A stretch of 64,000 nt of DNA from Promicromonospora soli (lineage in GTDB: Bacteria; Actinomycetota; Actinomycetes; Actinomycetales; Cellulomonadaceae): positions 791,898 through 855,897 of the forward strand of contig NZ_BNAS01000001.1 of assembly GCF_014653785.1 (NCBI RefSeq), given 5' to 3'. This document shows positions 43,720-52,708 of the stretch, piece after piece; position 1 is the first letter of the stretch, and each line of letters opens with the position of its first letter. The position numbers and the translations under genes are program-made. The notes beneath the pieces were generated by a model. The model did no database searches. It was not told where the DNA came from and worked only from the letters and a program-made list of their open reading frames with translations.

Positions 43720-45813
43720 TCACACCCGGTCCAGGATCACGACGTCGCAGTCCCGCCAGGTCCACGCAACACCAAGCCCGTCGGTGCTCAGCTCCTTGCC
43801 GGTGAACGTGCTGGTCGGCACGTCGTCGTCACCGCGCACCCGGTACCTGGCCTCGGGGTCCAGGTCGCGCAGGTGCACTGTGAAGTCGCCGGCCGCGAAC
43901 CCGTCCGCAGAGGGCCGCCGCCAGGCCAGCACGACCACCGTGCCTGCCCCGCCGCCCGAGTCCGGCCCTGTGTACTGCACGGCGCACGCCGCGTCTCCCG
44001 GCGCCCCGTGCCGCCGCATCCGCCCCGTGTGCACCACCGACCTGATCGAGCGGTACAGGTCCACAAAGGAACCCACCCGCTCCCGCGTCGCCGCGTCCCA
44101 CGCCAGAAGATCGGCGCCGATGCCCAGCACCCCCGCCATCGCGACCACGAACCGGAACTCGAGGCTCGCCGGTTCGGTGTCGAGCCGGTCGGGCAGGTCG
44201 GTGACCCACGAGCTCATGGTCCACGCGGGCAGCACGCCCAGGAACCCGTGCTGGATCGCCAGACGGTCGCGCGGCCCGGTCTCGTCGCTGGGCCAGACGA
44301 CGTCGGTCCGCGCGAGCACCGCGTGGTCGATCCGCCCGCCGCCGCCCGCGCACGCCTCGACCGTGACCCGTGGGAACTCGGCGCGCAGGGCGTCCAGGAT
44401 CCGGTAGTAGGCCTGCGTGTGCCGCCAGGACCAGTCGTCGCCGCCGAGCACGCTCTGGCCGCCGTCGGCGATCGAGCGGTTCATGTCCCACTTGAGGTAC
44501 GTGATGTCGGTGTCGCCCAACAGCCGGCGCAGCGTGCCGAGCACCCACTCCTCGACCTCCGGCCGGCCCAGGTTCAGCACGTACTGGTTGCGCAGGGTCT
44601 CCAGCGGACGGCCCGTCACCTGGTGCGCCCACTCGGGGTGCGCGCGGTACAGGTCGCTGTCGGGGCTCACGGCCTCCGGCTCGACCCACAGGCCGAACCG
44701 CATGCCGAGCTTGCGGACGCCGTCGGCGAGCGGCCCGAGCCCGCCCGGGATCCGGTTGAGGTCCGCCTCCCAGTCGCCCAGCGCAGCGCTGTCGCTCGTG
44801 CGCCCGCGGAACCAGCCGTCGTCGACGACGAAGACCTCGGCGCCCACCTCGGCGGCGACCTCCGCGAGCTTCAGCTGGTGCTCCACGCGGACGTCGAAGG
44901 TCGTGGCGAACCACGAGTTGTAGACCACCGGGCGGTGCGCGGGGCCGCGCGTGCGGGCCAGCGTCGCCTGGTACTGGTGCCAGGCCTGCGCCAGGTCGTC
45001 GGCGTCGCCGTCGACGCGCACTCCGGCCAGCGCCGGGGTGGTCAGCCCGGCGCCGGGCTGCAGGGTGAGGATGCCCGACTCGTCGTCGGGCCCGCCGGAG
45101 ATCCGGACGTGGTCGGCGAACGGCGCGGCGTCCAGCGCCATCCGCCAGGAGCCGCTCCAGCCGAGCGCGACGCCGTACCGGGCACCGCCCCCCTCGCCCC
45201 GCGGCACCACCGTCACCACGGGCGCGTACGTGTGCGAGGTGATGCCCTGCCGGCTGCCGAGGCTCAGCGTCCCGGCGCTCAGCTCGGCGTCGAACCGCGT
45301 GAACTCGCGCGACCACGCGCCGCCGAGCAGCTCGACCGACGCCCCGTCCGACACGGGGACCGTGAACGCCCCGCCCCAGGCCCGGAGCAGCTCGATCGGC
45401 TGCGCCGAGCCGTTGTGCAGGTCGGCCCACTTCTCCACGACGTCGTGGGCCGGGTGGGTGCGCACGTGCAGGCGCACGCCCAGGCCGAGCACGTCGTCGG
45501 CCAGCGGGCAGACGAGGTGCGTCTCGCCGTCGTCGTCCCGGCTGACCGTGACCTCGCCGGACAGCACCAGGCGCGCGCCCCGCAGGCCGTCCGCGCGCCG
45601 GACCACCAGCTCGGCGCCGTGCACGTTGCGCGTACCGAGCGCCGTCGCCTCCAGCGGCAGCAGGTCAAGGTCGGCCTCGAACGACGACGTCGCCGCCGCC
45701 GACGGGCGCACCTGCTCGGCGTCGGGCCCCCAGCCGATCGCGACCAGCCCCGCCCCGCGCGGCGCCGGGCCCACGACGTACCGGCCCGAGCGGGTCGGCA
45801 GGATCCAGGTCAC
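43720..45813 (-). CDS. GH36 alpha-galactosidase
   Basis: 697 residues, no signal peptide, so intracellular. It removes terminal alpha-galactose from imported melibiose/raffinose-type sugars or galactosylated glycans. The nucleophile is in YLKWDMNRS (Asp443) and the acid/base Asp is in WPSDETGPRDRLAIQHGF. EACAGGGGRIDHAVLARTD is the GH36 substrate motif. The GTG start overlaps the stop codon of the permease remnant (GTGA), showing it once formed a coupled operon with an ABC importer. Confidence 0.93.
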   Translation of the reverse strand: MTWILPTRSGRYVVGPAPRGAGLVAIGWGPDAEQVRPSAAATSSFEADLDLLPLEATALGTRNVHGAELVVRRADGLRGARLVLSGEVTVSRDDDGETHLVCPLADDVLGLGVRLHVRTHPAHDVVEKWADLHNGSAQPIELLRAWGGAFTVPVSDGASVELLGGAWSREFTRFDAELSAGTLSLGSRQGITSHTYAPVVTVVPRGEGGGARYGVALGWSGSWRMALDAAPFADHVRISGGPDDESGILTLQPGAGLTTPALAGVRVDGDADDLAQAWHQYQATLARTRGPAHRPVVYNSWFATTFDVRVEHQLKLAEVAAEVGAEVFVVDDGWFRGRTSDSAALGDWEADLNRIPGGLGPLADGVRKLGMRFGLWVEPEAVSPDSDLYRAHPEWAHQVTGRPLETLRNQYVLNLGRPEVEEWVLGTLRRLLGDTDITYLKWDMNRSIADGGQSVLGGDDWSWRHTQAYYRILDALRAEFPRVTVEACAGGGGRIDHAVLARTDVVWPSDETGPRDRLAIQHGFLGVLPAWTMSSWVTDLPDRLDTEPASLEFRFVVAMAGVLGIGADLLAWDAATRERVGSFVDLYRSIRSVVHTGRMRRHGAPGDAACAVQYTGPDSGGGAGTVVVLAWRRPSADGFAAGDFTVHLRDLDPEARYRVRGDDDVPTSTFTGKELSTDGLGVAWTWRDCDVVILDRV

Positions 45814-45953
45814 TTGTTGGCCCCCACGAGAAGTCCGGACACGAACTGCTTCTGGAACATGAAGAACACGATCGCCGTCGGGACGGCCGCAATCAACGAT
45901 CTTGCCGCGACCACGCTCCAGGCGCTCGCGTAACCGCCCTGGAGGTTGAGCTG
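45810..45953 (-). pseudogene. C-terminal remnant of a MalG-type ABC permease
   Basis: The frame ending at 45810 reads QLNLQGGYASAWSVVAARSL, then VPTAIVFFMFQKQFVSGLL and the GANK tail. This is the last membrane helix and tail of a carbohydrate ABC permease (MalG type). Everything before about 45953 is replaced by the cellulase-like gene in another frame. Only about 47 codons remain of the transporter that must have preceded the alpha-galactosidase. Confidence 0.75.
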
Positions 45954-47248
45954 GGCGGCGGGAAGAGGGGTGCGGGTAGGTCCGCGCCCGTCAGGATCGC
46001 CGCGCACTCCCGCTGCAGAGCGACGTCGGCCCACATGGGGTGCTGCGGTGCGGCGTTGGAGCAGACGACGGCGCCCCAGGCGCCGAGCCGGCGCGCCTCA
46101 CGCATCGCGTGCCGGCACAGCTCCGCCCCGACCGGCCCCTCCTCGAACCGGCCGTGCAGCGGGGTGTAGCCGACGTAGCCCTCGCCGAGGATCAGCGGGA
46201 TGCCGCGGCTGGCGGCGGCGTCCGCCGCGGCGTCGAGCCACATGGTCAGCTTCTGGTACATGGCCGCGCGGTGCGTGCCCCAGTGGTCGTAGAGCCAGCG
46301 GTCCCACGCGTCGGGGTCGCACCAGTCGTGCACGTACACCTCGGGGACCGACATGATCGTGGCCCGCATGCGCCACTCCTGGCCCGGCGGCACCGACCAC
46401 TTCTCGATCCCTGGGGCGTCGGGGCGCAGCAGCTCGCGCGCTCGCTCCTCGTCGAACTGGTCGACGGTGCCGCGCAGCTGGAATGTGTCGATCAGCTCCT
46501 GCAGCACCCCGTACACGTACGGGTGCACCACCAGGGCGTCGAGGTCCGCCGGCAGGGCGCTCAGCGCCCCGACCGGCACGCCGCCGTAGTTCACGGTGAC
46601 CGGCCGGTCCGGGTGCCGCTGCCGGAACCGCGTGATCCCGCGCTCCAGCCGGGGCGTGAGCGCGCGCACTGCGTCGTCCCCGCGGCCGACGCCGAGCCCG
46701 TCGGTGAGGTACCCGATCTGCACCTCGTTGTGGAGCTCGGTCAGCAGGAGCCGGTGACCTAGCCCCTCCGCCTCCAGCAGGTCGACGAGGTCCGCGTGGG
46801 CGTCCGCGAGCACCTCGGCGCGCTCCTCCGGGTCCACGGCGTGCAGCGCCTCGTACCAGTGCGGCGTCGCGGCGAACGACGGCGACTGCTGGTACTCCCA
46901 GGACGACGCGATGATCCCGACGTCGTGCCGGTCGGCCGCGCGGAACAGCTCCAGCAGGTGGGCGCGCGCGTCGATGGTGGTCTCGTGCCGTACGTCGTAC
47001 CACCGCACCCGCTGCCCGTACTCGCCCCCGAGCGGGCCGAGGCCCAGCGCCGAGGTGTTGATGCCGGACCGGAACAGCAGGAACGGCATGGCGCAGATGC
47101 GGATGGTGTCGTAGCCGCGTTCGCGGGCCTGCGCGAAGGCGCGGTCCAGGTCCTCGAACGGCTCGCCGGGGCCGGTGCGGGTGTACCAGGTGAAGTCCCA
47201 CAGGGACACCACACGGGGGCGGTCCGGGGCTGCGAGCAGGTTGCTCAT
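45893..47248 (-). CDS. cellulase-like family protein (GH TIM-barrel), 3' end displaced
   Basis: 451 residues. A TIM-barrel of the cellulase-like type (VVSLWDFTWYTRTGPGEP; TELHNEVQIG with the acid/base Glu; ILGEGYVGYTPL with a second Glu). It probably acts on a glycan together with its neighbours. No signal peptide. The last ~20 residues (after about Pro431, PSSTSRAVTRAPGAW) are the permease remnant read out of frame, so the original C-terminus was lost or altered by a deletion. The ATG overlaps the stop of the DUF5107 gene. Confidence 0.8.
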   Translation of the reverse strand: MSNLLAAPDRPRVVSLWDFTWYTRTGPGEPFEDLDRAFAQARERGYDTIRICAMPFLLFRSGINTSALGLGPLGGEYGQRVRWYDVRHETTIDARAHLLELFRAADRHDVGIIASSWEYQQSPSFAATPHWYEALHAVDPEERAEVLADAHADLVDLLEAEGLGHRLLLTELHNEVQIGYLTDGLGVGRGDDAVRALTPRLERGITRFRQRHPDRPVTVNYGGVPVGALSALPADLDALVVHPYVYGVLQELIDTFQLRGTVDQFDEERARELLRPDAPGIEKWSVPPGQEWRMRATIMSVPEVYVHDWCDPDAWDRWLYDHWGTHRAAMYQKLTMWLDAAADAAASRGIPLILGEGYVGYTPLHGRFEEGPVGAELCRHAMREARRLGAWGAVVCSNAAPQHPMWADVALQRECAAILTGADLPAPLFPPPSSTSRAVTRAPGAWSRQDR

Positions 47249-50200
47249 GCTGAGAACTCCTTCGGGTCAGCGGGTTTCTGGTCGGGTCCGTGCAGCAGCT
47301 CCGCGCCCCGCCGCGCCACGGCGTGGCGCAGGTCGGCCGCGTGCCGGGACGCCGCGAGCGCCGGCCGCAGCAGGAGGGTCTCGGCCGCCGCGGTGTTGTC
47401 GGCGAGGAGGGCGAGCTGGGCGTCGAGGACGAGCACACGCCGGTCGCGTACGCGCAGCGGGTCCTCCTCGAACAGGAGCAGGTCGGGCAGGGACGTGGCG
47501 AAGTAGTCGACGCGCGGCACCTCGGCGGCATACCGGTCGCGGTAGGCACGCAGCGACGCCGTCAGCTCGTCCGCGGCGTCGTGCTGCCCGGTGCGGCGCA
47601 GGGCGAGGACCGTCCAGAAGGTCTGCTCGCTGTGCTCCTGCGTACTCATCTCGACGAAGTCGCCGCGCTGCGCAGCGGCGGTGTGCCAGGCGTCGTCGGC
47701 ATCGGCATCGGCGTCAGCCGCGAGCGCGTCCCCGAGCAGCAGGTGCAGGTGCGCGGTGCTGGCCAGGGGGTGGCGCGCCTCGCCCAGGCTGCGCGGAGGC
47801 GCCAGGGCCGCCCGCACGTGCCCGACGGCGTCCGCCGCCCGGCCGTCCGCGAGCGCGTCCAGTGCCTGGTGGGTGTGCGCGCGGTCCCAGGCGAGCAGCG
47901 CCTGTCCCTCGCCGCCCTCCCAGGGGTGCAGCCGGCGTCGGCCGAGGACCGTCAGGGCCTGGTCCGCCCGGCCTTCCGTGATCATCAGGTGCAGCGTCTC
48001 GACCGCGAGGTCGTCGCGGTCGAGTGCGGAGCCCTCCGCGAGCAGCGCGGCGAGGCGGTCCGCGGGGCTGGTCCCCGTCAGCGCGGCGAGCTGGTCGCTC
48101 TCGTACAGCAGCCGTGCGTCGCCCGGGGCGACGGCGCACGCCCTGTCGTACGCGTCGCGCGCGGCCGCCAGGTCACGTTCGTGGTTGACGGCGGCCAGGC
48201 CGATGTTGCGCCAGGCGACGGCGTCGGCCGGGTCGAGGGCGACCGCCGCCCGCCACGACGACAGGGCGTCCCCCCGGCGTCCGGCGGCGTAGGTCCAGTG
48301 GCCCAGCAGCGACCGCGCGCGGGCGTCGCCCGGATCGGCGTCGGCCGCCTCCCGCAGCACCGCCGCGTCCGCGAGCCGGCCGGGGAAGCACCAGGTGGGG
48401 TCGATGGTGCGGGCCCGCGCCCGCTCCGCGGCGGCCTCGGCGGTACGGCCCGCGAGCCCCAGCAAGTGGGCGCGGTGGTAGGCGAGCAGCGGCCTGACGG
48501 CGGTCTGGCCCCCGGCCCGGTGGTCCTCGCGCGCCTCTGCCTCCTCCAGGCAGGCCAGCGCGGCGTCGTGCTCCCCCACCCCCGCGAGCTCGATCGCGAC
48601 GTCGAGCAGGGTCTGGGCGTCGCCGCTCGCGGGCCGGCCGTCCAGGTGCCGCAGCCAGGCGTCGAGCGGGTCGAGCGCACGGGCGGCGGCCAGCACCGAT
48701 GCGGCGGCGTCGTGCTGCCGCAGCCGCCGGTGGCACACCACCGTCAGCGCGAGCGCCTGCAGGTGCTCGGGCTCGGTCCGGCGCACGTCGGTGAGCCGCG
48801 CCAGGGCTTGTTCGTGGCGGCCGGCGCGCGCGTCGACGCGCGCCATTCGGTAGCCGGCAGGCGCCCGCCACGCCCGCGACCACGCGGCCTGCGCGTAGGC
48901 CTCGTAGGCGCCGACGTCGTCGCCGAGCGCCTCCCGCACCAGGCCCAGCAGGTGGATCGCCGTGGTGTCGCGGGAGCTGCGGTGCAGCCTGGTCAGCCGG
49001 CCGACGGCGCGTTCGAGGTGCTCGACGGCCCGCTCGTGGCTGCCCGCGGTGTACGCGTGCCGCGCGAGGCCGACCAGGCTGTCCACGTATCCCGGGTCCC
49101 GGCGCAGCGCCTCGTGCCAGTACGGCTCGGGCGCTCGCGCCGCGTGGCGGTACAGCTCGAGGTGCGCGGCGATCAGCGCCAGCTCCTCGACGGTGCCGAC
49201 CTGCTCGGGTGCGGGCGGCTCCTCGGCGGTGTCGGGCTCCGGGTCGCTGGCAGAGCCGGTCGAAGCTTGCTCGTCCCATGTCACCAGGACGCGCCGCCCA
49301 TGGGTCACCGTCACCGTGAGCGGCCCGGTCCCTGCTGGGAGGTCGTGCGCCAGCTGGGCGGGGTGCGTCGGGTCCGCGTCCACGACGTCGGTCGCGATCA
49401 CGCGGCCCCCGGCCGACAGCGTCACCTCGATCCCGGCCAAGGGACGCGGCACCACAACGCCGGTCCGCGCCGTCGTGCCCGAACGGGTACTCAACCGCTC
49501 CAGACGGACCGCAGCGTCGAGCGTTGCCCGGTCCACCGGGCCGACGTCGCGGAACGGGTACCAGAACTGGGAGAAGACCTTGGTCTCACCCGGGGCGAGG
49601 TAGGCGAAGTCGGGCTGGTTGTCCGTGAACACGCCGGCCATCAGCTCGACGTAGTGCGAGCCGTCGTCGGCCAGGTTGGCGTCCCAGGCGTGGCCGAACG
49701 GGGCGTTGCCCCAGGTCCACTGCTTCTTGCCGGGCGAGAGCGCGCGGTCCGCGACGTGCACGAACCCGAGCCGCGCCGCGTGGTCGTAGCCGCCGAAGAA
49801 CTCCTCGTCGCTGCGCAGGCACATGTACGACGTCGGCACCGGGATGTTGCGGTACCAGTCGAGCCGGTCGCGTGTGAGCTCCACGCCGTCGCGCGCGGTG
49901 CGGACCTCGCCCGCACGCGCCGGGTAGTCGACGCCGTAGTAGGGGCGGTCCGCGTGCGGGAACGCGGTGACCGCGCGCCGCGCGTGGTCGGCCACGAACT
50001 TCACGTCGTGCGGGAAGAACGACTGGTAGTCGTCGTCCACCCGGGCCGCCACGTTGGCCCACCACAGGAACGACTGCGGCAGCTCGCTGCGGTTGTACAG
50101 CCGCACCGTCAGCTCGAGCACCGCGCTGTCCGGTCGCAGCCGCACCCCGTGCATGCCCTTCATCCGGGTGAACGGGTCGTGGTCCGAGCACCACACGACG

Positions 50201-50682
50201 ACGGCGCCGTCGGGCTCCTCCTCGATCTCGACGTCCACCGGCAGGTAGGTCGCCGGGCGGTGGTGCTGCGGCCAGTTGAGCTCCACGCCGCCCGCGACCC
50301 ACGGGCCTGCCAGGCCCACCAGCGCCGGCTTGATCACCGGGTTGGTCCAGAAGAAGTCCCGGCCGATCCCGCGCTCGCGCGCCACGTGGATGCGCCCGCC
50401 CAGCTCCGGCAGCACGACGATGCGCAGCCACTCGTTCTCCAGGTGCGCCGCGCGCCATGCCCGCTGGTGGGGCTCGTCGGCGATCTGGTGGTGGAACGGG
50501 AGCGGGTACACGCGGCCGGACGACCCCTGGTACACCCGCCGGTCCAGGTACGCGGGGAACCGGTCGGGCGGCAGGGGCTCGTAGGTGGTCAGGGTGAGCG
50601 GCGCCTCCCAGGCGGCCGCGGCCCGTCCGGCCAGGTGGCCGGGCCGGTCGGGGAGGTCGAGCATGGACTCCACATCGAGCAT
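47245..50682 (-). CDS. DUF5107-TPR protein of glycan locus
   Basis: 1145 residues. The N-terminal half is DUF5107 (GGRIHVARERGIGRDFFWTN; FLWWANVAARVDDDYQSFFP; SYMCLRSDEEFFGGYDH), a beta-sandwich resembling galactose mutarotase-like folds. From about 520 to the end are tandem tetratricopeptide-like repeats (e.g. HERAVEHLERAVGRL, DPADAVAWRNIGLAAV). No signal peptide. Members are found beside glycosidases and may bind or process a sugar. It heads the operon with the cellulase-like and alpha-galactosidase genes. ATG 50682 was chosen; ATG 50664 is possible. Confidence 0.85.
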   Translation of the reverse strand: MLDVESMLDLPDRPGHLAGRAAAAWEAPLTLTTYEPLPPDRFPAYLDRRVYQGSSGRVYPLPFHHQIADEPHQRAWRAAHLENEWLRIVVLPELGGRIHVARERGIGRDFFWTNPVIKPALVGLAGPWVAGGVELNWPQHHRPATYLPVDVEIEEEPDGAVVVWCSDHDPFTRMKGMHGVRLRPDSAVLELTVRLYNRSELPQSFLWWANVAARVDDDYQSFFPHDVKFVADHARRAVTAFPHADRPYYGVDYPARAGEVRTARDGVELTRDRLDWYRNIPVPTSYMCLRSDEEFFGGYDHAARLGFVHVADRALSPGKKQWTWGNAPFGHAWDANLADDGSHYVELMAGVFTDNQPDFAYLAPGETKVFSQFWYPFRDVGPVDRATLDAAVRLERLSTRSGTTARTGVVVPRPLAGIEVTLSAGGRVIATDVVDADPTHPAQLAHDLPAGTGPLTVTVTHGRRVLVTWDEQASTGSASDPEPDTAEEPPAPEQVGTVEELALIAAHLELYRHAARAPEPYWHEALRRDPGYVDSLVGLARHAYTAGSHERAVEHLERAVGRLTRLHRSSRDTTAIHLLGLVREALGDDVGAYEAYAQAAWSRAWRAPAGYRMARVDARAGRHEQALARLTDVRRTEPEHLQALALTVVCHRRLRQHDAAASVLAAARALDPLDAWLRHLDGRPASGDAQTLLDVAIELAGVGEHDAALACLEEAEAREDHRAGGQTAVRPLLAYHRAHLLGLAGRTAEAAAERARARTIDPTWCFPGRLADAAVLREAADADPGDARARSLLGHWTYAAGRRGDALSSWRAAVALDPADAVAWRNIGLAAVNHERDLAAARDAYDRACAVAPGDARLLYESDQLAALTGTSPADRLAALLAEGSALDRDDLAVETLHLMITEGRADQALTVLGRRRLHPWEGGEGQALLAWDRAHTHQALDALADGRAADAVGHVRAALAPPRSLGEARHPLASTAHLHLLLGDALAADADADADDAWHTAAAQRGDFVEMSTQEHSEQTFWTVLALRRTGQHDAADELTASLRAYRDRYAAEVPRVDYFATSLPDLLLFEEDPLRVRDRRVLVLDAQLALLADNTAAAETLLLRPALAASRHAADLRHAVARRGAELLHGPDQKPADPKEFSA

Positions 50683-50801
50683 GGGCCCGACGCTACGAAT
50701 CCCCGGGGTGTCCCGGGAAGCGACGTATCGATGCACTTGCCTGGACGATCCGACGATTCCCGCCGGGAGCTCCGACTGCTGACGACGACGGGCCGTGACG
50801 C

Positions 50802-50816
50802 TACCCTTCTGGGGTG
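50802..50816 (+). promoter_or_regulatory. leaderless promoter of AraC regulator
   Basis: TACCCT (50802-50807) as a -10 element is six bases before the GTG start (50814), so transcription would begin at the start codon. No ribosome-binding site is present. Confidence 0.45.
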
Positions 50817-51701
50817 CGAATCCGTGACGGCTTCCCCGGACAGCGCCTCCGGGTGCTGCCGACCACCGTGGTCCGCGCGGCGTCGAAGAACGGCCCCACC
50901 TCGCGACTGCTGGTCACGGACGCAGGCTATTTCCCGCACGCCGCGAACCACGGGCGCGTGCGCAGGCACGGCGCCATCGGGACCATCGTCATCGTGTCCG
51001 CGGCCGGGCGCGGCTGGTGCCGCACGCCGGGCGGTCTGCACCGCATCGGGGCTGCTCAGGCCCTGGTCATCCCCGCCGGAGTGCCCCACGAGTACTGGGC
51101 CGACGACGATGACCCATGGACGATCTGGTGGATGCACGCCAGAGGCCCCGACGCGGACGAGTTCGAGCGTGACCTGGCGGCACACGCCGGGCCGGACGAC
51201 GTAGCGGTGGTCGAGGCGCACGACCTGGTGCGCGTCGTCGCCGACCTCGAACGCGTCGTCCAGGCGCTCGAGACGGACGAGACCTACCCCAGCCTCCTGC
51301 GCTGCGCCGGTGCCGCCTGGTCGGTGCTCGCCCAGATCGGGGCCGACGCCGCCGCGGGCAGCCCGGTCCGGGGCGAGCCGGTACGCGCCGCGCAGGAGTA
51401 CCTGCGCACGCACCTGGACGCCGTCGTCGAGGTGGCGGCGCTAGCCCGCCGGTTCGGCCTGAGCACGTCGCACTTCTCCGCCCGCTTCCGGGCCGCCACC
51501 GGCGGCGGCGTGGTCGAGTACGTCAAGCGGCTCCGGATGGCCCGGGCGTGCGAGCTGCTGATCACCACCCAGCTGCCCGTCGCCGACATCGCCCGCTCGG
51601 TCGGCTACCCCGACCCGTTCTACTTCTCGCGCCAGTTCCGCAGCGTGCACTCCTGCAGCCCGACGGACTTCCGCCGCGGCATCCACGACCGCGAGCGCTG
51701 A
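50814..51701 (+). CDS. AraC-family transcriptional regulator of glycan locus
   Basis: 295 residues. The N-terminal cupin sensor includes the histidines of AGVPHEYW and the WWMHARG strand, like arabinose/raffinose regulators (AraC_binding). The C-terminal double HTH runs from VVEVAALARRFGLSTSHFSA to PVADIARSVGYPDPFYFSRQF. It is divergent from the DUF5107-cellulase-galactosidase operon, 131 bases away, and is its likely activator. Confidence 0.9.
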   Translation: MRIRDGFPGQRLRVLPTTVVRAASKNGPTSRLLVTDAGYFPHAANHGRVRRHGAIGTIVIVSAAGRGWCRTPGGLHRIGAAQALVIPAGVPHEYWADDDDPWTIWWMHARGPDADEFERDLAAHAGPDDVAVVEAHDLVRVVADLERVVQALETDETYPSLLRCAGAAWSVLAQIGADAAAGSPVRGEPVRAAQEYLRTHLDAVVEVAALARRFGLSTSHFSARFRAATGGGVVEYVKRLRMARACELLITTQLPVADIARSVGYPDPFYFSRQFRSVHSCSPTDFRRGIHDRER

Positions 51702-51714
51702 GAACCGCCCGAGC

Positions 51715-52605
51715 TCAGCTCGCGCACGCCGGGGCGTCGGCCAGGAGCTCCATCAGGTGCGGCGCAGGCGAGTCCTGGCGCTCCGAGCCGGTCACCACCG
51801 AGACCACCCAGTCCGACGCACCGTCCGGCGCGACCGGGACCGCGACCAGCCGGGCCGCCTGCGGCTTGGCCGCCACGTGGCGCGGCACGAGCGCGACGCC
51901 GAGGCCGCGGTCGACCAGGTCGAGGAGCGTGTGCACGTCGTTGACGGTGAACCGAACGCGCCGGTGCACGCCCCGCGCGCCGAAGGCGTCGTCGTTCATC
52001 CGGCGGACCGCCCAGGACGGGTGGAAGTCGATGAAGCTCTCGTCGCCGAGGTCGACCCGGTCGACGGCCGCGCGGGACGCCAGCGGATGCTCCGGCGGGC
52101 ACAGCATGACCACCGGCTCCTGCCCCAGGACCGTGCGCGGCAGCACGCCCACGTGGTCGGTGGTGGCGACGAACGCGGCGTCGAGCTCGCCGTCGCGCAC
52201 GCCGGCCAGGAGCTCGTGCGAGCCCGCCTGGGTGAACGCGATCTCCACCCGCGGGTACCGACGGTGGAAGCGTTCCAGCAGAGTGGCGACGTCGACGACG
52301 CCGAGGCACTGCTCCGCGCCAACCCGCAGGGTCCCGGCGAGCTCGCGCGAGACCTGGACCACCGCATCGCGAGCCTCCGTCGCGGAGGAGAGCATGGAAC
52401 GGGCGAAGGGCAGCAGCGCGAGGCCTGCCTCGGTCGGCTCGACCTTGCGCGTGGTCCGCGTGAACAGCTTGGTGCCCAGCTCTACCTCGAGGTTGCGGAT
52501 TGCGGCGGACAGCCCGGACTGGGAGACGCCGGTGACGTCGGCCGCACGTGTGAACTGCCGCTCGTCCGCGAGCGCGACGAGGTATTCCATCTGACGCAGT
52601 TCCAT
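51715..52605 (-). CDS. LysR-family transcriptional regulator
   Basis: 296 residues. MELRQMEYLVALADERQFTR opens the classic LysR winged helix (to about residue 60: SQSGLSAAIRNLEVELGTKL), followed by the periplasmic-binding-like effector domain. It is divergent from two aldo-keto reductase genes, which it probably controls in response to their substrate or to oxidative/electrophile stress. Confidence 0.93.
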   Translation of the reverse strand: MELRQMEYLVALADERQFTRAADVTGVSQSGLSAAIRNLEVELGTKLFTRTTRKVEPTEAGLALLPFARSMLSSATEARDAVVQVSRELAGTLRVGAEQCLGVVDVATLLERFHRRYPRVEIAFTQAGSHELLAGVRDGELDAAFVATTDHVGVLPRTVLGQEPVVMLCPPEHPLASRAAVDRVDLGDESFIDFHPSWAVRRMNDDAFGARGVHRRVRFTVNDVHTLLDLVDRGLGVALVPRHVAAKPQAARLVAVPVAPDGASDWVVSVVTGSERQDSPAPHLMELLADAPACAS

Positions 52606-52620
52606 TAAGCAGTACCAGTT

Positions 52621-52670
52621 CTAGGAATGATGATGAGGAGTTGTTGGACTTCTAGGTTATCGCTTCCTAG
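52621..52670. promoter_or_regulatory. LysR binding-site-like repeats
   Basis: CTAGGAA (52621-52627), TTCTAGG (52650-52656) and TTCCTAG (52664-52670) lie in an AT-rich block between the divergent LysR and aldo-keto reductase starts. The first and last are exact inverted copies. Multiple dyads here fit LysR recognition and activation sites. Confidence 0.5.
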
Positions 52671-52708
52671 TCTCGGTTCCGAACCCGTTGCGACACGAGG
52701 AGCAGCTC

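Noticed and set aside
47290-51204. 1304-codon open frame on the + strand opposite the DUF5107 and AraC genes
   Set aside because: It is antisense to genes with clear domains and has a low-complexity Arg/Gly/Val composition typical of GC-rich shadow frames.
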